Source of the DNA: Cercospora beticola | Taxonomy: Eukaryota; Ascomycota; Dothideomycetes; Mycosphaerellales; Mycosphaerellaceae | NCBI RefSeq assembly: GCF_033473495.1 | Contig: NC_088938.1 | Span: 3,162,001-3,226,000 of the forward strand | DNA length: 64,000 nt | Direction of reading: 5' to 3' | In this document: one piece after another, positions 21,143 through 33,053 of the stretch | Layout: the number at the start of each line of letters is the position of its first letter | Position numbering within the stretch: the stretch's first letter is position 1 | Position numbers and translations under genes: made by a program | Notes under the pieces: model-generated | Told to the model about the DNA's origin: nothing | Seen by the model: only the letters and a program-made list of their open reading frames with translations | The model's database searches: none

Positions 21143-22012
21143 CTTGTCACCTGCGTGCGCTCGGCCGGCGCGGTGTGCGCGATGTGTGTAGAATGCGGTC
21201 GACGCGTGAGTGCCGTGGTAGGATATCGGGCGCGCGTGGCAGATGTCGTCAGAGCTGTTGTGGTTGGCTGCGAGCTGGGAGCGCAGAGCTGGTAGGGGCA
21301 GGCTGGCCAAAAACGGGCTGTCAAAGAAGATGGAAGGGTTTCGGAGATGACGCGAGGCGTGCACCGAGTCCGAGCTACTCGAAGGAGTGCACCGTATGTG
21401 TGAGAGAGCAAGAAGCGTTAGTGCACTCTCCAGGCGTGTGTGAAGTGACGGGATCGACAACGCGCTGGCCGCCCGTCCGCCGCGCAGCCTGACAGGGACG
21501 TCGACGCCTCGCCGCATCTCAAACACGACTGCCAGCGTCGACATCTCCTGGGCATCTGCTACGACTACTGTCTGCATCTTCGCACGCTCATTGAACGCTG
21601 CAGCTGGGCGAGTGCGGTGCATGGCCTGCTGCAACCTGTACATTGATTGAATCGAATCGACAGGGAAGCACACTGCTACCATCCCGCCCTGCACCCACAC
21701 TTCTGTTCGCACCAAGTCGCAACGCAACCTTCTCTCCGCTGCACACGCTCACCAACGCACACACGACCTCCCGCGCACCCTCCCCCTCCCTCACTCCCGC
21801 CATCGTTCACGCATTCGGGGGCGTACGGCGTACGGCGTTGTGTGCGGCCTGGTAGTGCCCACCGAAACGCTGTTGCTGGGAGCTGCTGCTGCTGCTTCGA
21901 CTCCGCGCTCTAGCCTGCCTGCCTGGCACCACCCTACTCCGATTCCTCGCACCAACGACTCGCCCGCCCACGCATCGCGCCGCTCCTGTCCTCCACCACT
22001 AGAGGCGCCGCC
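21143..22012. promoter_or_regulatory. Divergent promoter region of BUD6 and PBP1
   Basis: This 870-base spacer includes a strongly pyrimidine-rich stretch around 21720-21800 on the plus strand, typical of fungal core promoters, upstream of the PBP1 start. Confidence 0.4.
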
Positions 22013-25000
22013 ATGTCGGCTGCCTTCGCCAACGGCGGCGATGCCGTCAAGTCCGCTGCCGCCCACTCGTCTAGCGGCTCGAAGCAGCTCAAGAGCAATG
22101 TCAGCGGCAAGACGCTGGACACCACCCGCAAGCAAGCTGGAAGTCCCATTGACGGGCCAACAAAGTAAGCCACACCCATTGGCACCTCTGCACACCTCAT
22201 TCCTGCCCTGCGATCGTTGTGCCATTGTTGGCAGCCCTGCACGTGTGCTTCGTCCCACTGCATTGCGCTGATCCAGCTCCCTCACGCCGTCTCAACATTG
22301 TCCGCCATCAAAAAAAAATGCACACATGCGAACAGGCACTAACACACCTCTCAACAGGAAGAAAGCATGGGACAACACGAACGCCTCCATCAGAAATGCA
22401 AACGGCAGCGCGAAACCCCCGTCTCCAGCACCATCGCAAATGCAGAATAAGCAGCTGCACGACCGGACTGTCTTTCTATACTCTCAATTGATCGTAAGTG
22501 ACGAACAATCCCAAAGCTTCCATATAAGAGCACGCCGGGTCCACTTCCATGCTCCACCCGGATGCGTTGCCTTGGCTGCATGAATACGACCGAGCGTGGC
22601 TACATAAAGCAGCTCCTGTTCCCTCGTTAAACCTCACTGCTCGCTTCGATCTAGCTACGGACTTCATAAAAAGATACAGTCTGACTAATACCCCGTGCGC
22701 AGGGTCAAGATGTGACAGTGTCCCTCACATCCGGCGAGCAATTCACTGGGGTGTATAGCGGGACCTCGGACGGTTATGAGCATCACATTATCAAAATGAC
22801 CAAACAGACAAGGCATGCAGGCCAGTCGCAGGTCAATGGCAACTCAGCATCTGACTTTACGGGAACTGGTTCCGACCACGAGCTGACCGTCCATATCGAT
22901 GATGTTGCTGACATTGCTGTGCCGAATGTGAAGCTCGCTGCGGCTGTCACCACTCAGCAGAATGGTACGTTCCTTGTGACGAAGTGTACTCTGCTAGCAT
23001 AGGCTAATCCACCCATAGGCTCAGCAGGATTTCGCACAGACACCCAGATCTCGGGGCAGGACTCACACTTGTTCCGTGAGCGTGAGCTGCAGCCCTGGCA
23101 AGCTGACCCGAGCACGGATGTGGATCTGTCGCTGGAAGTGACCAGCGGTGGGGAATGGGACCAATTTGCAGCCAACAAGAGATTGTACGGCGTAGATACC
23201 GACTACAACGAGGAGATGTACACCACCTCCATCGACCGCAGCAACCCAGAATATCGAAGGCGAGAATTGGAGGCTGAGCGCATAGCCGCGGAGATTGAAA
23301 GATCGGCGCCAGCCAATGCACATATTGCTGAAGAACGGAGAAGAGACGCACAATGCGATGATGCTGGGGGTGATGAGGAAGACAAATACTCGGGCGTCAG
23401 GAGAGATGGGAGTGCCCTGCCCAAGCGCACTGCTGGTGCGTACGTGCCTCCCTCACAGAGACCTATCACTGGAGCGCCCACTGTGCCTGGAGCGCCATTC
23501 GATCCGGCCATCATCTCAAGCGAGATCAAGATTAAAACACCCACACCAGCAATCGTGGCACCACCAGCCGATCCGACTCAGCCGGCGAGCAAACCTGCTG
23601 CGCCAGAACCTCAAGCACCTGCGGCAGTGCCGGTCGGTGCCGTGAACCACGGACCAGAGTATCATGTCTCGGCAGCACGGGACGCGTTCAAGCACTTCGC
23701 CAACACCGAAAAGCTTCGCATCAAGCAGGCGCAGGAGGCCAAGCGCAATAATGTTCGACAGGAGAAGAACGTGAAGCTGAATGATCTGAAGAAGTTTGCC
23801 GCCAACTTCAAGCTGAACAGCAGAGTACCCGATGATCTTGTGCCCATCCTAGCCAAGGATCCAGGCAAGCAGGTTGAGATCCAGACGAAGGCCGAGCAAG
23901 CTGCCAAGGAGGCCGAATTGAGATCCAAAGAAAGGTCCGCTAGCAAAGCATCGAGTGCGGCCTCACCAGCCGCATCTTCAAATTTAACACAAGCGGCTCT
24001 CGCTTCGACGACTTTACCATCATCATCAAATCAGCCAAATCGCAAGGGCGTGCCCCAACTACACACTGGAGTGCAGCCTGGACAGAATCAATCGCCCCGT
24101 GGTCAATTGAACGCTCAGTTCCCATCTCGGCAGCAGATCCGCGGTCAGCCCCCAGCACCGAACCTTCGCATGCCCAGCGGATCACAAGGCGCGTCGTCCG
24201 AGATGCCACTCAGTCCAGCCTCAGCTACAAGCTCGCGAGCACTGAACGTGAAGGCACAAGAGTTCGTTTACAGGCCAGGTGCGCAGTCGTTCGCGCCAAA
24301 TGCATCTCCAAGCCCTGCCCACACCACCAGTGGTGTGGGACCCTCGCCGAGCACACCGAACCAGCCAATCCCCTCATTTTTTGACTCGAAAAAGACTAAG
24401 GATACCATTCCACTGTCGGAGTGCTTTGACGCTATCACATTCCTTGCTGGAGCGGACTACACTGAAGAGCAGAAGAAGAAGTATGCTCCTAATGGAGGTG
24501 TTCCATACAGTTATAACACACCCGTAACCTGGAGCACTACCAAGGAGAACGAAGCGAAGTCCATCGACGAGTTGTACCAGAAGTTGTACCCTCCATCACG
24601 AACTGCAAGTCAAGGGCCTTCACCGATGCAGACTCCTCTGCCTGGACAGATGCCTCAGCAGCTGCCTCCACATGGTATGCCCGTGCAAGTGATGCCGGTG
24701 CCCAACCAGCGCCAGCCCTACTACGGCCCTCAGTCTGGACACATGCCCGGATACCCGGGCCCTAACATGCCTGCACATTTCCAGCAACAGCATAGCGTTC
24801 AGAATTCGCCTCGTGTGCAACCTATGGGACCTTTCAATGGACAGGTTCCGATGCAGCCATTTCAAGGCCAAGGCATTCCGGGCTACGGAGCGAGCCCTTC
24901 GATGGGCCACCGCCAGCCCATGCCACCAGGAGGAATGATGCCATATCAGCCAGGACAGAGTAAGTCGAATGTGCGCCCATTTCGTCAATCGCCGCTGACA

Positions 25001-25402
25001 GCATCGAAAGTGATCCCACAACCGCGCCCTGGCTATCCTGGCCATGGCTTCCCACCGCAGCAAATGGGCGGACACATGATGATGCCCAACCCATCCGCTG
25101 GTGGATACAGTGGTCCAGTGCCGGGCTTCTCGCCCATGCCACACCAAGCACAACCACATATGCCATATCCTCAGCACGGCCCTGGCGGGTTCATGGCGGG
25201 TAGCCCCAGACCGCACCCGATGTCGCAGCAGGGATCGCAACAGGGGTATCAGCCTCACCCTCCGCCTGGTGGTCAACATCCAATGCATTTCCAACGCACC
25301 ATGTCTGGCGGCTACCATCAGATGACGCCTCGCCAGCAAGCAGCCATGCCTCACCATGGCAGTCCGGGCATGGGACCTGCTCAGGGCGACGAAGTGAAAT
25401 GA
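22013..25402 (+). CDS. PBP1: Ataxin-2 homologue Pbp1 (Lsm and LsmAD domains, PAM2-like motif)
   Basis: Four exons: 22013-22164, 22358-22493, 22703-22964 and 23019-25402; 977 residues. Introns have donors GTAAGC, GTAAGT and GTACGT, and acceptors AACAG, GCGCAG and CATAG. The N-terminus holds an ataxin-2-type Lsm domain (DRTVFLYSQLI joined to GQDVTVSLTSGEQFTGVYSG). LsmAD follows (RLYGVDTDYNEEMYTTSID, NPEYRRRELEAERIA). Around position 24240 ALNVKAQEFVYRPG matches a PAM2-like motif that binds the MLLE domain of poly(A)-binding protein. The last 300 residues are Pro/Gln/Met/Gly-rich and probably disordered. Pbp1 binds Pab1 and RNA, and acts in polyadenylation control and stress-granule formation. 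Intron 1 carries a run of nine A near 22310. Confidence 0.93.
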
Positions 25403-26386
25403 GAAGCTACCTCGGCATCGCGCACCATTCTTAATACCTTTGGAGGCTCTTCTATTCGTTTGCCATTTCGAGACCCTCGATTAGGTCTCGTATGCTGCGA
25501 AGCCAACGATGTCATCCATCAGGCTTCGTCTATATTGTATGGCGACACTGCCCCGCGGTTCAAGACACATCACTTGGATAGCGCGAACGTTCCACTACTC
25601 GTCCAATGCTTGCGAGGCTCAACATCCCCTCTGGGCAGAACCTGAGCGCCTTGCCGACGTTATTCTGACTGTGCTGCATTTGGCGCGCACTCAGAAGATG
25701 AAGCAAAGCATTTGTAGGGCTCTCCAGGCCACACCCACCCGCGGTTTAGTCGAGCATACTCCGGCCGCTGGAGTCGAAGCAACGCACAGTCGTGGAAAAA
25801 TTGTTGGTCACTGGACAAGTATCAAAAGAGCACGATCCCTGCCTCAGTGCATGCTCTGCTGGCTCGGCCAGAATGTGATGGGGAAGAGAGCAAAGACCTT
25901 GGGCATGTGAGAGGAAGACTATGGCCACAGAGGTAAGGCTTGTGTGAAGAAAGTCTCTGTTCTGATCATCACGGCGAGATGTATGTGCAAAGAGTGAGGT
26001 AGAAAGTGGACGTTTAAGACATTTGAAAAATCACCTCATGTTCTGCCTATATCTGACGCTCTATGTGACTTCTCTCGGACCGGATGTGTAGGGTAAGCAT
26101 GCGATGTTCGTCGGGCATCGCTCCGGTAGCGTGCGAATCTTCAAATCCAACTACTGAAACGTATACTATGTGTACATTGCCATCATGTCCTCGTGAACCA
26201 CGGCATCTCCACGATTTTCGCAGTTTCGTCCAGCTCCATGTGACGAGCTCGGTCTGCATAGACATCCACAGTTTCGGCTTCCTTAACTCCTATATGCTTT
26301 CGCAAAGCTTTTCCACGTCTCCTCTTCCGCTTCAAAAGCACCTCTCTCGTAAATCCGAATCTTCCACTCAACTCTTCCTCGGCCTC
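25403..26386. other. Convergent spacer between PBP1 and VTC1
   Basis: These 984 bases lie between two 3' ends. No gene, RNA or repeat was recognised. Confidence 0.3.
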
Positions 26387-26831
26387 TCATGCCCCCGTAA
26401 ACCTCAACACAAAATTTACCACAACAGCTCCCAGCAATGCCACCGCCAGAACTGTTGGTCCAAAGCGATCGTCAAAGCCTCCACTCCCTCGCATGCGAAT
26501 ACTCTTTGCTCGCCAGTGGAATGTAACGAGTGCATAGGCCATGGCCGCCAGGGCGACGAGCACGAAGAGGATTGCACTGATTTGGCCAATTCGGTCACCG
26601 AAATTGAGGAGACCCATGGCCAGGCCGCCGAGGATTACGCTGAAGTTCAGCCATGAGAGGAAGGTACGTTCGTTGGCGAAGAAGACTTTGGGTTCGAGGC
26701 GGGTGGGGAGGGCGATGCGTTTGCCTGGTTGAGGACATTGGGGTTAGCGATATGGTGGTCATAAGAGGAACAAGGAAGGATTGGAGGAGGATCATACCTG
26801 GAGCTGTCTGGAGGAGTGGTTGGGTGGACAT
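26387..26831 (-). CDS. VTC1: Vacuolar transporter chaperone subunit Vtc1
   Basis: Two exons, 26831-26798 and 26724-26387, separated by a 73-nt intron (GTATGA...AACCAG with a GCTAAC branch point); 123 residues. After a short leader comes the conserved motif [19 protein letters not shown], then three transmembrane helices ([48 protein letters not shown]). The GFDDRFGP loop lies before the last helix. This is the whole of Vtc1, which has only the membrane domain and lacks the SPX and polymerase modules of Vtc2-4. It works in the VTC complex that makes and translocates polyphosphate at the vacuole. It diverges from the dynein light chain gene. Confidence 0.95.
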
Positions 26832-27524
26832 TATTGAGGTGTTTGTGTTGTTGTGTAACTGGTACCGCGGTCTGTAGCGGTCGAGGTGGGTGCGAGATGG
26901 TGTGGGCGGGAGAGAGGTCCGATGTGCTGCTCCGAAGCTGTAGAAGGATCGTGTGTGGACAAGCTCTCCGGCTGCGAAGTACAATGCTTGTCAGGCGACT
27001 GTGTAACAGAAAGGAAGCAGCTGTGTCTACGTGCAGTGATGCGGTTTCTCTGCTCAGATCTCACGTTCCTCGCTCCTGCCTTTGATTGGAGGGCGCAAGA
27101 AGTCAAGTGCGGGCGCGGAGCTTGTTTTGGCCGGGCATCGTAGCTGCCGTCGCTACGTGCATGTGCCCAGGCCGCTAAAATCCGCTAAGGGAAAGCACGA
27201 CCCAGGATGCGATGCTGGGTAGCTCTCACTCTTGACAGGCGCCAACTCGCAATTCTCCCCGATTACTTCTCTAGACCCGACCGACCAATCTTCCTCACAC
27301 ACTCTCAACATCATCATCGACGAAAGACGGCTGCTGGGAAGCGTTTCTGCTCTCTTGCACTTTGGTGTTTCACTTGTTGCTCTTCTGCTACATTGCTGCT
27401 TCATCCCCTTCGATAGACGACCGCCGCCGGGCCACCGAACAGAACACGCGACGACCACCACGAGACCCCGCCAGAACCATTACCAATCAGCACAACAACA
27501 ACCAACACGACAACCGAATCAACA
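26832..27524. promoter_or_regulatory. Divergent promoter region of VTC1 and the Tctex light chain
   Basis: This 693-base spacer has a CA-rich leader (about 27485-27524) immediately before the plus-strand ATG. No CACGTG Pho4-type site was found by eye. Confidence 0.4.
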
Positions 27525-28040
27525 ATGGCCTCCAACTGCGTCAGTCTATCCTTCCACCACTCCATCGCCTCCTTCATCGTCGCCGCCGCCGCAACAAGAC
27601 TAATATTCGCCTAGCCAATCCCCACTACTCGCCTCCGACAAATCTGCTCCGACGCCTGCTCCTCCACCATCAGCACCACGACGTCATACGAGCACTCTCA
27701 AACCCAAGCATGGAACAACGCCATCATCGGTAGCATCCTCCAGCAACTCATTTCCGAGTCCCAGAAGCCCGAGGATAAGGGCCAACCACCAAAGTACAAA
27801 TTCATTGTGAATACCACCATCATTCAGCACCTCTCTGATCCTCGAGGCGGAGGAAGCGCCGAGGAAGGCGCTGTAGCCGTCGCAGGCGAGGGCACGAAGA
27901 AGGTGGGACGAAGGGGCATGCACTCCGCCAGCGGCGCGTTCTGGAACAACGAGAAGGACGGCATGTGGTCATACAAGTACGAAGGGGGCGAGGGTAAGGG
28001 GATGGACATTGTGGTCAGCGTGATGTGGGTGGCGGTGTAG
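27525..28040 (+). CDS. Tctex-type dynein light chain
   Basis: Two exons, 27525-27539 (only 15 nt) and 27615-28040; 146 residues. The 75-nt intron has donor GTCAGT, a GACTAAT branch point and acceptor GCCTAG; the acceptor TAG would otherwise be an in-frame stop. The order of conserved elements is that of DYNLT1/Tctex1: TRLRQICSDACSSTIS, then SQTQAWNNAIIGSILQQLIS, then PPKYKFIVNTTIIQ, then GMHSASGAFWNNEKDGMWSYKYE, ending in MDIVVSVMWVAV. A loop of about 27 residues rich in Gly, Glu and Lys is inserted between the IIQ strand and the GMHSASG strand, where the animal protein has only a short turn. The protein dimerises and binds the dynein intermediate chain. Confidence 0.88.
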
Positions 28041-29070
28041 GATGCTGAGGCGACGGTGACGGGCTAGCAGCTGCTGGGTTGCATGCTGGTCTTTGTCGCG
28101 CTGGTGGCATGGGATTGGTTACGATGGATCTGATGGAACGCGCTGACTACTGTACGATGAACGTGGGCACGCCGTATATTTGGTCATGTTTTTGCACATT
28201 GGAGCAAGCAAGGCGTTTGGCGGAGTTGGTTCAATGCTCTGTTCGCAGCATGCATGAGATGCGCCCGATCTGCTTGTACTCTGAGGAGGAGCGGGATACT
28301 GCTGGCCATCTCGTTTCGTGTGTCTACGTATGTTGTATACCCAGAAAACGAATCAAATGACATTGACTCTCCCAACCTCCTCTTTCTGGTCTCTCAATTC
28401 GAAACGCGGACATACTTTACGGAGCTCCTGCATTTTCGAAGCGACCGGTGAAGTGACACCAATGCGCGCACTCACACGACACCCTCCATCAACATGCAAT
28501 CAACCGTGCAGCTTGCGCTTCTTCGCTCCACACACACTTCTACCCACCTCCACATCGGACGAGACATCACAACACCCGCACCGCAACCGGCCGGCCGCCT
28601 TGCTATTTCCCCGGAGACATTCCATGACATCCAAACACGAGCTCTCAGAAAGTAAAGATTGATGATCGGCGACGCGGGCGGCCCTTATCTCATGTGGCCC
28701 AATTGAAATTCTGAAGTGTGACATCAGATTTGACGTAAACGAAATTCTGCGCCTTTCACATGCTTTGCATGTGCTTGCCGCCACCAGAGTTTGGGCGATT
28801 GCGGAGAAGGTTTGAGGGTGCAGGTGTAATTTGCAGACTTGCAGTTGTAGTATTTTGGGTGACGCCAAGGGAATGCAACAGATGTATGGAGCTGTGTTGG
28901 CGAGATGCGAGGTAGTTGATGTGGTTTCAAGTTACGGGTGAAGGAAAAAGGGTGTTGTATTGATGTTTCAGCAACATCGTACATGGACGTCTTGCTGATC
29001 GAACCAGTATCTTGCCCAAACTGGCACCTCGTACCCATTGATACTGACAGTTCACGAGCGCTCCAAACAC
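28041..29070. other. Convergent spacer, nothing recognised
   Basis: These 1030 bases lie between the 3' ends of the dynein light chain (+) and the RgpF-like gene (-). ORFs of 90-120 codons on both strands show no domain. Confidence 0.3.
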
Positions 29071-30245
29071 TTATCGACAGTGATCATAGCTCGAGTACTC
29101 TGTCAGTTCAGCATGTTCTGTCACCAAGTCAATGACTTTTTGATCGCGTTCGTCCCAGGCTCGATTTGTTTTCACGAAGCTTGAGAGTACATGAGCATAA
29201 TGCTGACCGAAACTGGGCTCTATCACTTACATTGTTTCATATGGATGCAAAGTACTGCCTTCATATTTTCCGGAGTACAAGATATCGTTACCTCCTAATG
29301 AAATGCACATTAGCCACATTCGGTCCCCTTTGACATAAGTAGTACTAACCGCTTGTCACCGTCTCTGGAGTATCGACGCACCACTCCAGGAATGCCGTTG
29401 TATTCTTCCCGCTTGCGCCAGAATGTGCTGCAAAGCGTCCTTCCATTGCATACACATCATATCCTGACTCGGTGATCATACCGGCAAGCTTGGTCTCCCC
29501 ATTCATCACAGCGTCGAGCATGCTTTCGTAGCATTTCATGTTCGGTAATAACATCGCGAGCGTCGCGTTGGTGAAGGCTAGGACCATGCTCTGTAAATGG
29601 GGTGGGTAAGGGATCCCGTTGGCGCAGTTCCAGCTCATGCCTTAGCATTCTATCAGCCAGAGGGTCCGAAATCTATGGAGGACGAGGAAACTACTCACCA
29701 GCTAATCTCGTTCTCTCATCCAGTTTGTCCCAATAAGCATCACTCCAGCATGTCCTTTCCGCCCACGAAGGCAAGAATGGCCCTCGGACGGAGTCATTAA
29801 TGAACATGTACCGTTTGTAAGCCACCTGCAACGTGGTATTCGCTGTGAGAACTTCATGGTAGGCCCCCAGATCAAAGCAGCGATTTTCTCGCTCGACAAT
29901 TCTCACGTTAGGCAGTTCCACCAAGGCCGACAAGTCTTGCGTGTGTTCACCATTGATGATGAATATGAAGTCAGCTTTTGCGTATAGGGCATGCTTGATG
30001 AAAAACTGGAGGTTCTTCGTTGCGCCTTCGGTTTCATGGAACGAGAATAGAATCAGATCCTCATTCGGCTTTGGAATCGAGGTCTGCGATGTTGAAGATG
30101 GATCTGCGCTGAGTAGAGCGAGGGCTTCTTGGGCTTTATCGAACTTCTCGGTGTGTATTGTTTCGCGCCAGTAAATGAGAACTAACATAAAGATCAGAGC
30201 GCAGATCAGCACGCCCTGAAGCGGGCTATCTTTCGTAGGAAGCAT
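29071..30245 (-). CDS. Type II membrane glycosyltransferase-like protein (RgpF-like)
   Basis: Four exons: 30245-29699, 29640-29350, 29294-29231 and 29179-29071; 336 residues. Introns of 58, 55 and 51 nt have donors GTGAGT, GTTAGT and GTAAGT. The last donor overlaps an ATGTAA that would otherwise end the protein. The N-terminus has one signal-anchor (GVLICALIFMLVLIYW), so the body faces the Golgi lumen. Motifs include DLILFSFHETEGATKN, ADFIFIINGEH, NRCFDLGAYHEVL (compare the N-x-G-x-D-x-G-A motif of rhamnan-synthesis RgpF proteins), RYMFINDSVRGPF and the C-terminal LHPYETIFVKTNR. The family is common in fungi and algae but not functionally defined. The O-fucosyltransferase-like gene lies upstream on the same strand. 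Confidence 0.75.
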
Positions 30246-31063
30246 GATGCATTGTCCAATTCATGTATCGGAGTGTGGTGCAGCGAAGATGGCGAGAGAA
30301 GAGTCGTTTGGTGACGTGCAAAGGGATTGCATGCCTCGCAAGGGATGCACATGCCACCGATTGTCCCCCTTGTGCGAGCGTGAGTTCCATTGGCAGAATG
30401 TGTATCAGCGGTTGCAACAGCACTGCAGTATCTCTGCACCATGATAACCCTTCCAGAGCTATGCTTCATGCGTGCGGTGCTGCTAGGGTTTCGCGATTTT
30501 TCTCTCACTGACATTTGAGGCATCTACGGACTCCGCTCAAAATACGATTTAAAGCGTCGTTTGCAAGTCGCCAGCTGTTGAGTGTTGGCGAATTCGATCT
30601 TCAGTCTTTGCGCCGTACGTGTTACGGAAGGAGTGTCCGAAGTGCGACGCGCTCTTCGGGGCCGATGGGAAACATTTGCGATGTTGACAACAATGTACAT
30701 GTATTTCAGTCGGTCAGCTCATTGTAGGCCGCAGCACGAGATTTGTAAAGGCAGAATGGAAGAGGTGCAGGAGGAGTGAAAGTAGAGTGGTCGAATTGTG
30801 ATTGAAAAGCCACGCCAGCCGGACGCGTTCTCACGTGCGGTTGTGTTCGTGATCAGGCCAACATCATCTCCGTCAAAACTCCTCTGTCCCTTCCGACGAC
30901 CTGCATCTCTTCATCACCTATCAGGCCGACTCGCCTTCAAAGATGGCATACACGACCGACACCATCTAACCGAGCTATCGAGAATAAATGAATACTAATC
31001 ATGTAGCTTAGACCCTCAGCCGGCCATCTCGCGAAGACGCACCGCAGTTTCACTTGTGCAGGA
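30246..31063. promoter_or_regulatory. Upstream region of the RgpF-like gene
   Basis: These 818 bases lie between two same-strand glycosyltransferase-like genes. ORFs here have no recognisable features. Confidence 0.3.
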
Positions 31064-32434
31064 TCAGGGCCATGCACCCTTCGGAATCCTCTCCTCGTTC
31101 AGCTGATTCCTTCCCCAGATCTTGTTGAGCTTGTTCTCAAAGGCTACCATTTTATCTCGGTGCCGAGCGGACCAAGGATCCTGGATTGCCTCGTCTTCCT
31201 CTTCCATGTACGTCGTCCGGGCTACGGCTATCAGAAAACTGAAGGAGCTCTTTGCCACCCCGCCAAAGACGGAGCAGCGTTTCAAGATTTCCAGGTCTAC
31301 CAGCGCTTGCTGATCCCAGTGCATGGCTTGCAATGCGTCTCCCTCTGCCTCCGACAGAAGATCCCACTTGCTCAATACCGTGAGAGGTGGCCGATTCGCT
31401 GCAGCCACCTGCTTGAAGCGCTCGACTTCGGATGCATTTCCCGATGCTGCAAAAATGATGGAGAGGCCATGCGTCACTGCTGCTTGCATGTAGTAAGAGG
31501 TCTGGAGTGTAAAATCCAGACCAATTTCTGCGTCCGAAGGCGGCCACAGCCAACCAGCGGCTATCGTATCGGCCTCGGTGCGCAAGTGGGCGCCATAGAA
31601 TGCTTTCCTGTGGATGCGGTCTGTAGGGAGGAGATCAAGCCTTTCGGTCGCAGCCATGTTGAACATGGCAATGGCTGCATAGCGACGGACATCCGGACGG
31701 ACATGCAGCACCATACCCAAAGCACGACGAAATGCAGGTCGCTCTCCTCGGCAGTTCGTCTCCCACATAGTATGCTCGATGGCAACCACAGCTGATACAT
31801 CAGCGGTGATCTTGCGACCTGCAAGCCAGTCCGCCGTTTGTTGTTTCCATTGTCCCTGCGACAGGTCTTTGCGAGACCATGGAACTCTCGGATCATACGT
31901 CTGCTCTTCTTTCTTCCAGCCGTCTCCTAGCTCTTCCGCAGACTCGTAGATCCTCATTTGCGGGCACGCTTTGCGCATCGCCTCAAGAAACCAGAGCTCG
32001 TCGAACATGTAGCTGAAGTCAGCTTCTTCGGCACCCACAACCTTGGACAAGTCATCATCGCGCCGTATTGCCATACTCGGCAATATGATTGAAGCTCCAG
32101 ACTCGATAGCATAGAATAAGAAGTCCAAAATCTCCGCCCGGATATTGCCCACACCGCCATTGGCATTGACAAGGTCAAATACCAGGTTCGATATCCATTT
32201 TGTCTCGTTGCATTTCATCTGAATCGGGAGGGGGTCCCACGGTTGCAGCAGGTCGGTTTCGAGCCATTGCTGCTGCCACTTAGTTCTGTTCAGTATTTTT
32301 GAAGCTTTTGTGGTGGGATGTGATTTGTTGGATCGAGAGATAAGCCTGTATGAGAAGTAGTACAGTGGTATGAGTGTCAATAGTACCGTTGCGATCTTAA
32401 CCTGCGCTGATGAATTTGCAGCTTTCGCCCACAT
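31064..32434 (-). CDS. Type II membrane O-fucosyltransferase-like protein
   Basis: A single-exon gene of 456 residues starting at 32434. A signal-anchor lies at about residues 13-33 (KIATVLLTLIPLYYFSYRL), followed by a lumenal domain. GGVGNIRAEILDFLFYAIES resembles the N-terminal sugar-nucleotide motif of GDP-fucose protein O-fucosyltransferases (G-x-x-N-x-R). FYGAHLRTEADT corresponds to the catalytic HLR motif, and DLEILKRCSVFGGVAKSSFS to the C-terminal D...C...G...SSFS motif. Together these support the O-FucT/GT65-68-like fold, although substrate and activity are unknown. It faces the dynamin-like pseudogene across a promoter region that carries an octamer cluster. Confidence 0.72.
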   Translation of the reverse strand: MWAKAANSSAQVKIATVLLTLIPLYYFSYRLISRSNKSHPTTKASKILNRTKWQQQWLETDLLQPWDPLPIQMKCNETKWISNLVFDLVNANGGVGNIRAEILDFLFYAIESGASIILPSMAIRRDDDLSKVVGAEEADFSYMFDELWFLEAMRKACPQMRIYESAEELGDGWKKEEQTYDPRVPWSRKDLSQGQWKQQTADWLAGRKITADVSAVVAIEHTMWETNCRGERPAFRRALGMVLHVRPDVRRYAAIAMFNMAATERLDLLPTDRIHRKAFYGAHLRTEADTIAAGWLWPPSDAEIGLDFTLQTSYYMQAAVTHGLSIIFAASGNASEVERFKQVAAANRPPLTVLSKWDLLSEAEGDALQAMHWDQQALVDLEILKRCSVFGGVAKSSFSFLIAVARTTYMEEEDEAIQDPWSARHRDKMVAFENKLNKIWGRNQLNEERIPKGAWP

Positions 32435-33053
32435 ATCTGAAGAGGCTTTCAGCTACCAACAAGCTCAATCATCGGACTGCTCGCGACTTGCTCAGCTGAT
32501 TCACAAGTGAAGATTCTAGCAGATGCGCTTCCATCTTCTGGACCTGGCTTCGCGAAGTGAAGCAAGGGATTTCCGATCATATGCCCCGCTTGATACTTCA
32601 CTCCACTACCCTTTCCAGTGGCAAGGAGTCTCGCGGCACCTGCGCTTGCAGGACGAGCATCAAATGGCGATTGAACTCAGTCGGATGGCAAAATGTCTCC
32701 TCATGACACTGCAATTAGGGGCCTTCTTGCATCAAGTGAGTCAAGAAATCTCTAGGCTGCCAACTTCACTACTTTGCCAAGCCCGAGATTCTGCGTAAGT
32801 GAAGACTGGTGAGCAAGAGCCACAGTGGGCCAATGAATCCGAGTGCTTCACTTGAAAATAGTTCACTTAGCTCGGTGCAGCCGACTGCCTAGCACAAAAG
32901 GCGCAACCCCCCACCTACATCCACTCTGACTTCTTCAACATTACATCGACCACAATTTGTCTCGACTCCAAAGCGACTCTTCTTCAGCCTCTCACCTTCC
33001 TGATACAGCGACACAATCCAGCAGCGCACACAACATCATCCGGCCTCGCTCAA
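32435..33053. promoter_or_regulatory. Divergent promoter with an AAGTGAAG octamer cluster
   Basis: Between the O-fucosyltransferase-like gene (-) and the dynamin-like gene (+) lies a cluster of one motif. AAGTGAAG occurs at 32505, 32555 and 32797, and its reverse complement CTTCACTT at 32846. Near matches are CTTCACTC at 32596, CTTCACTA at 32764 and GTTCACTT at 32861. All fall within about 370 bases. The first forms the near-palindrome TTCACAAGTGAA. The density suggests binding sites for one factor, possibly acting on both genes. Confidence 0.5.

Noticed and set aside
21143..21727. 195-codon open extension upstream of the BUD6 ATG
   Set aside because: It has no conserved block and a composition unlike the protein body; it reads like a 5' leader that happens to be open, while MNGTQ at 21142 is a natural start.
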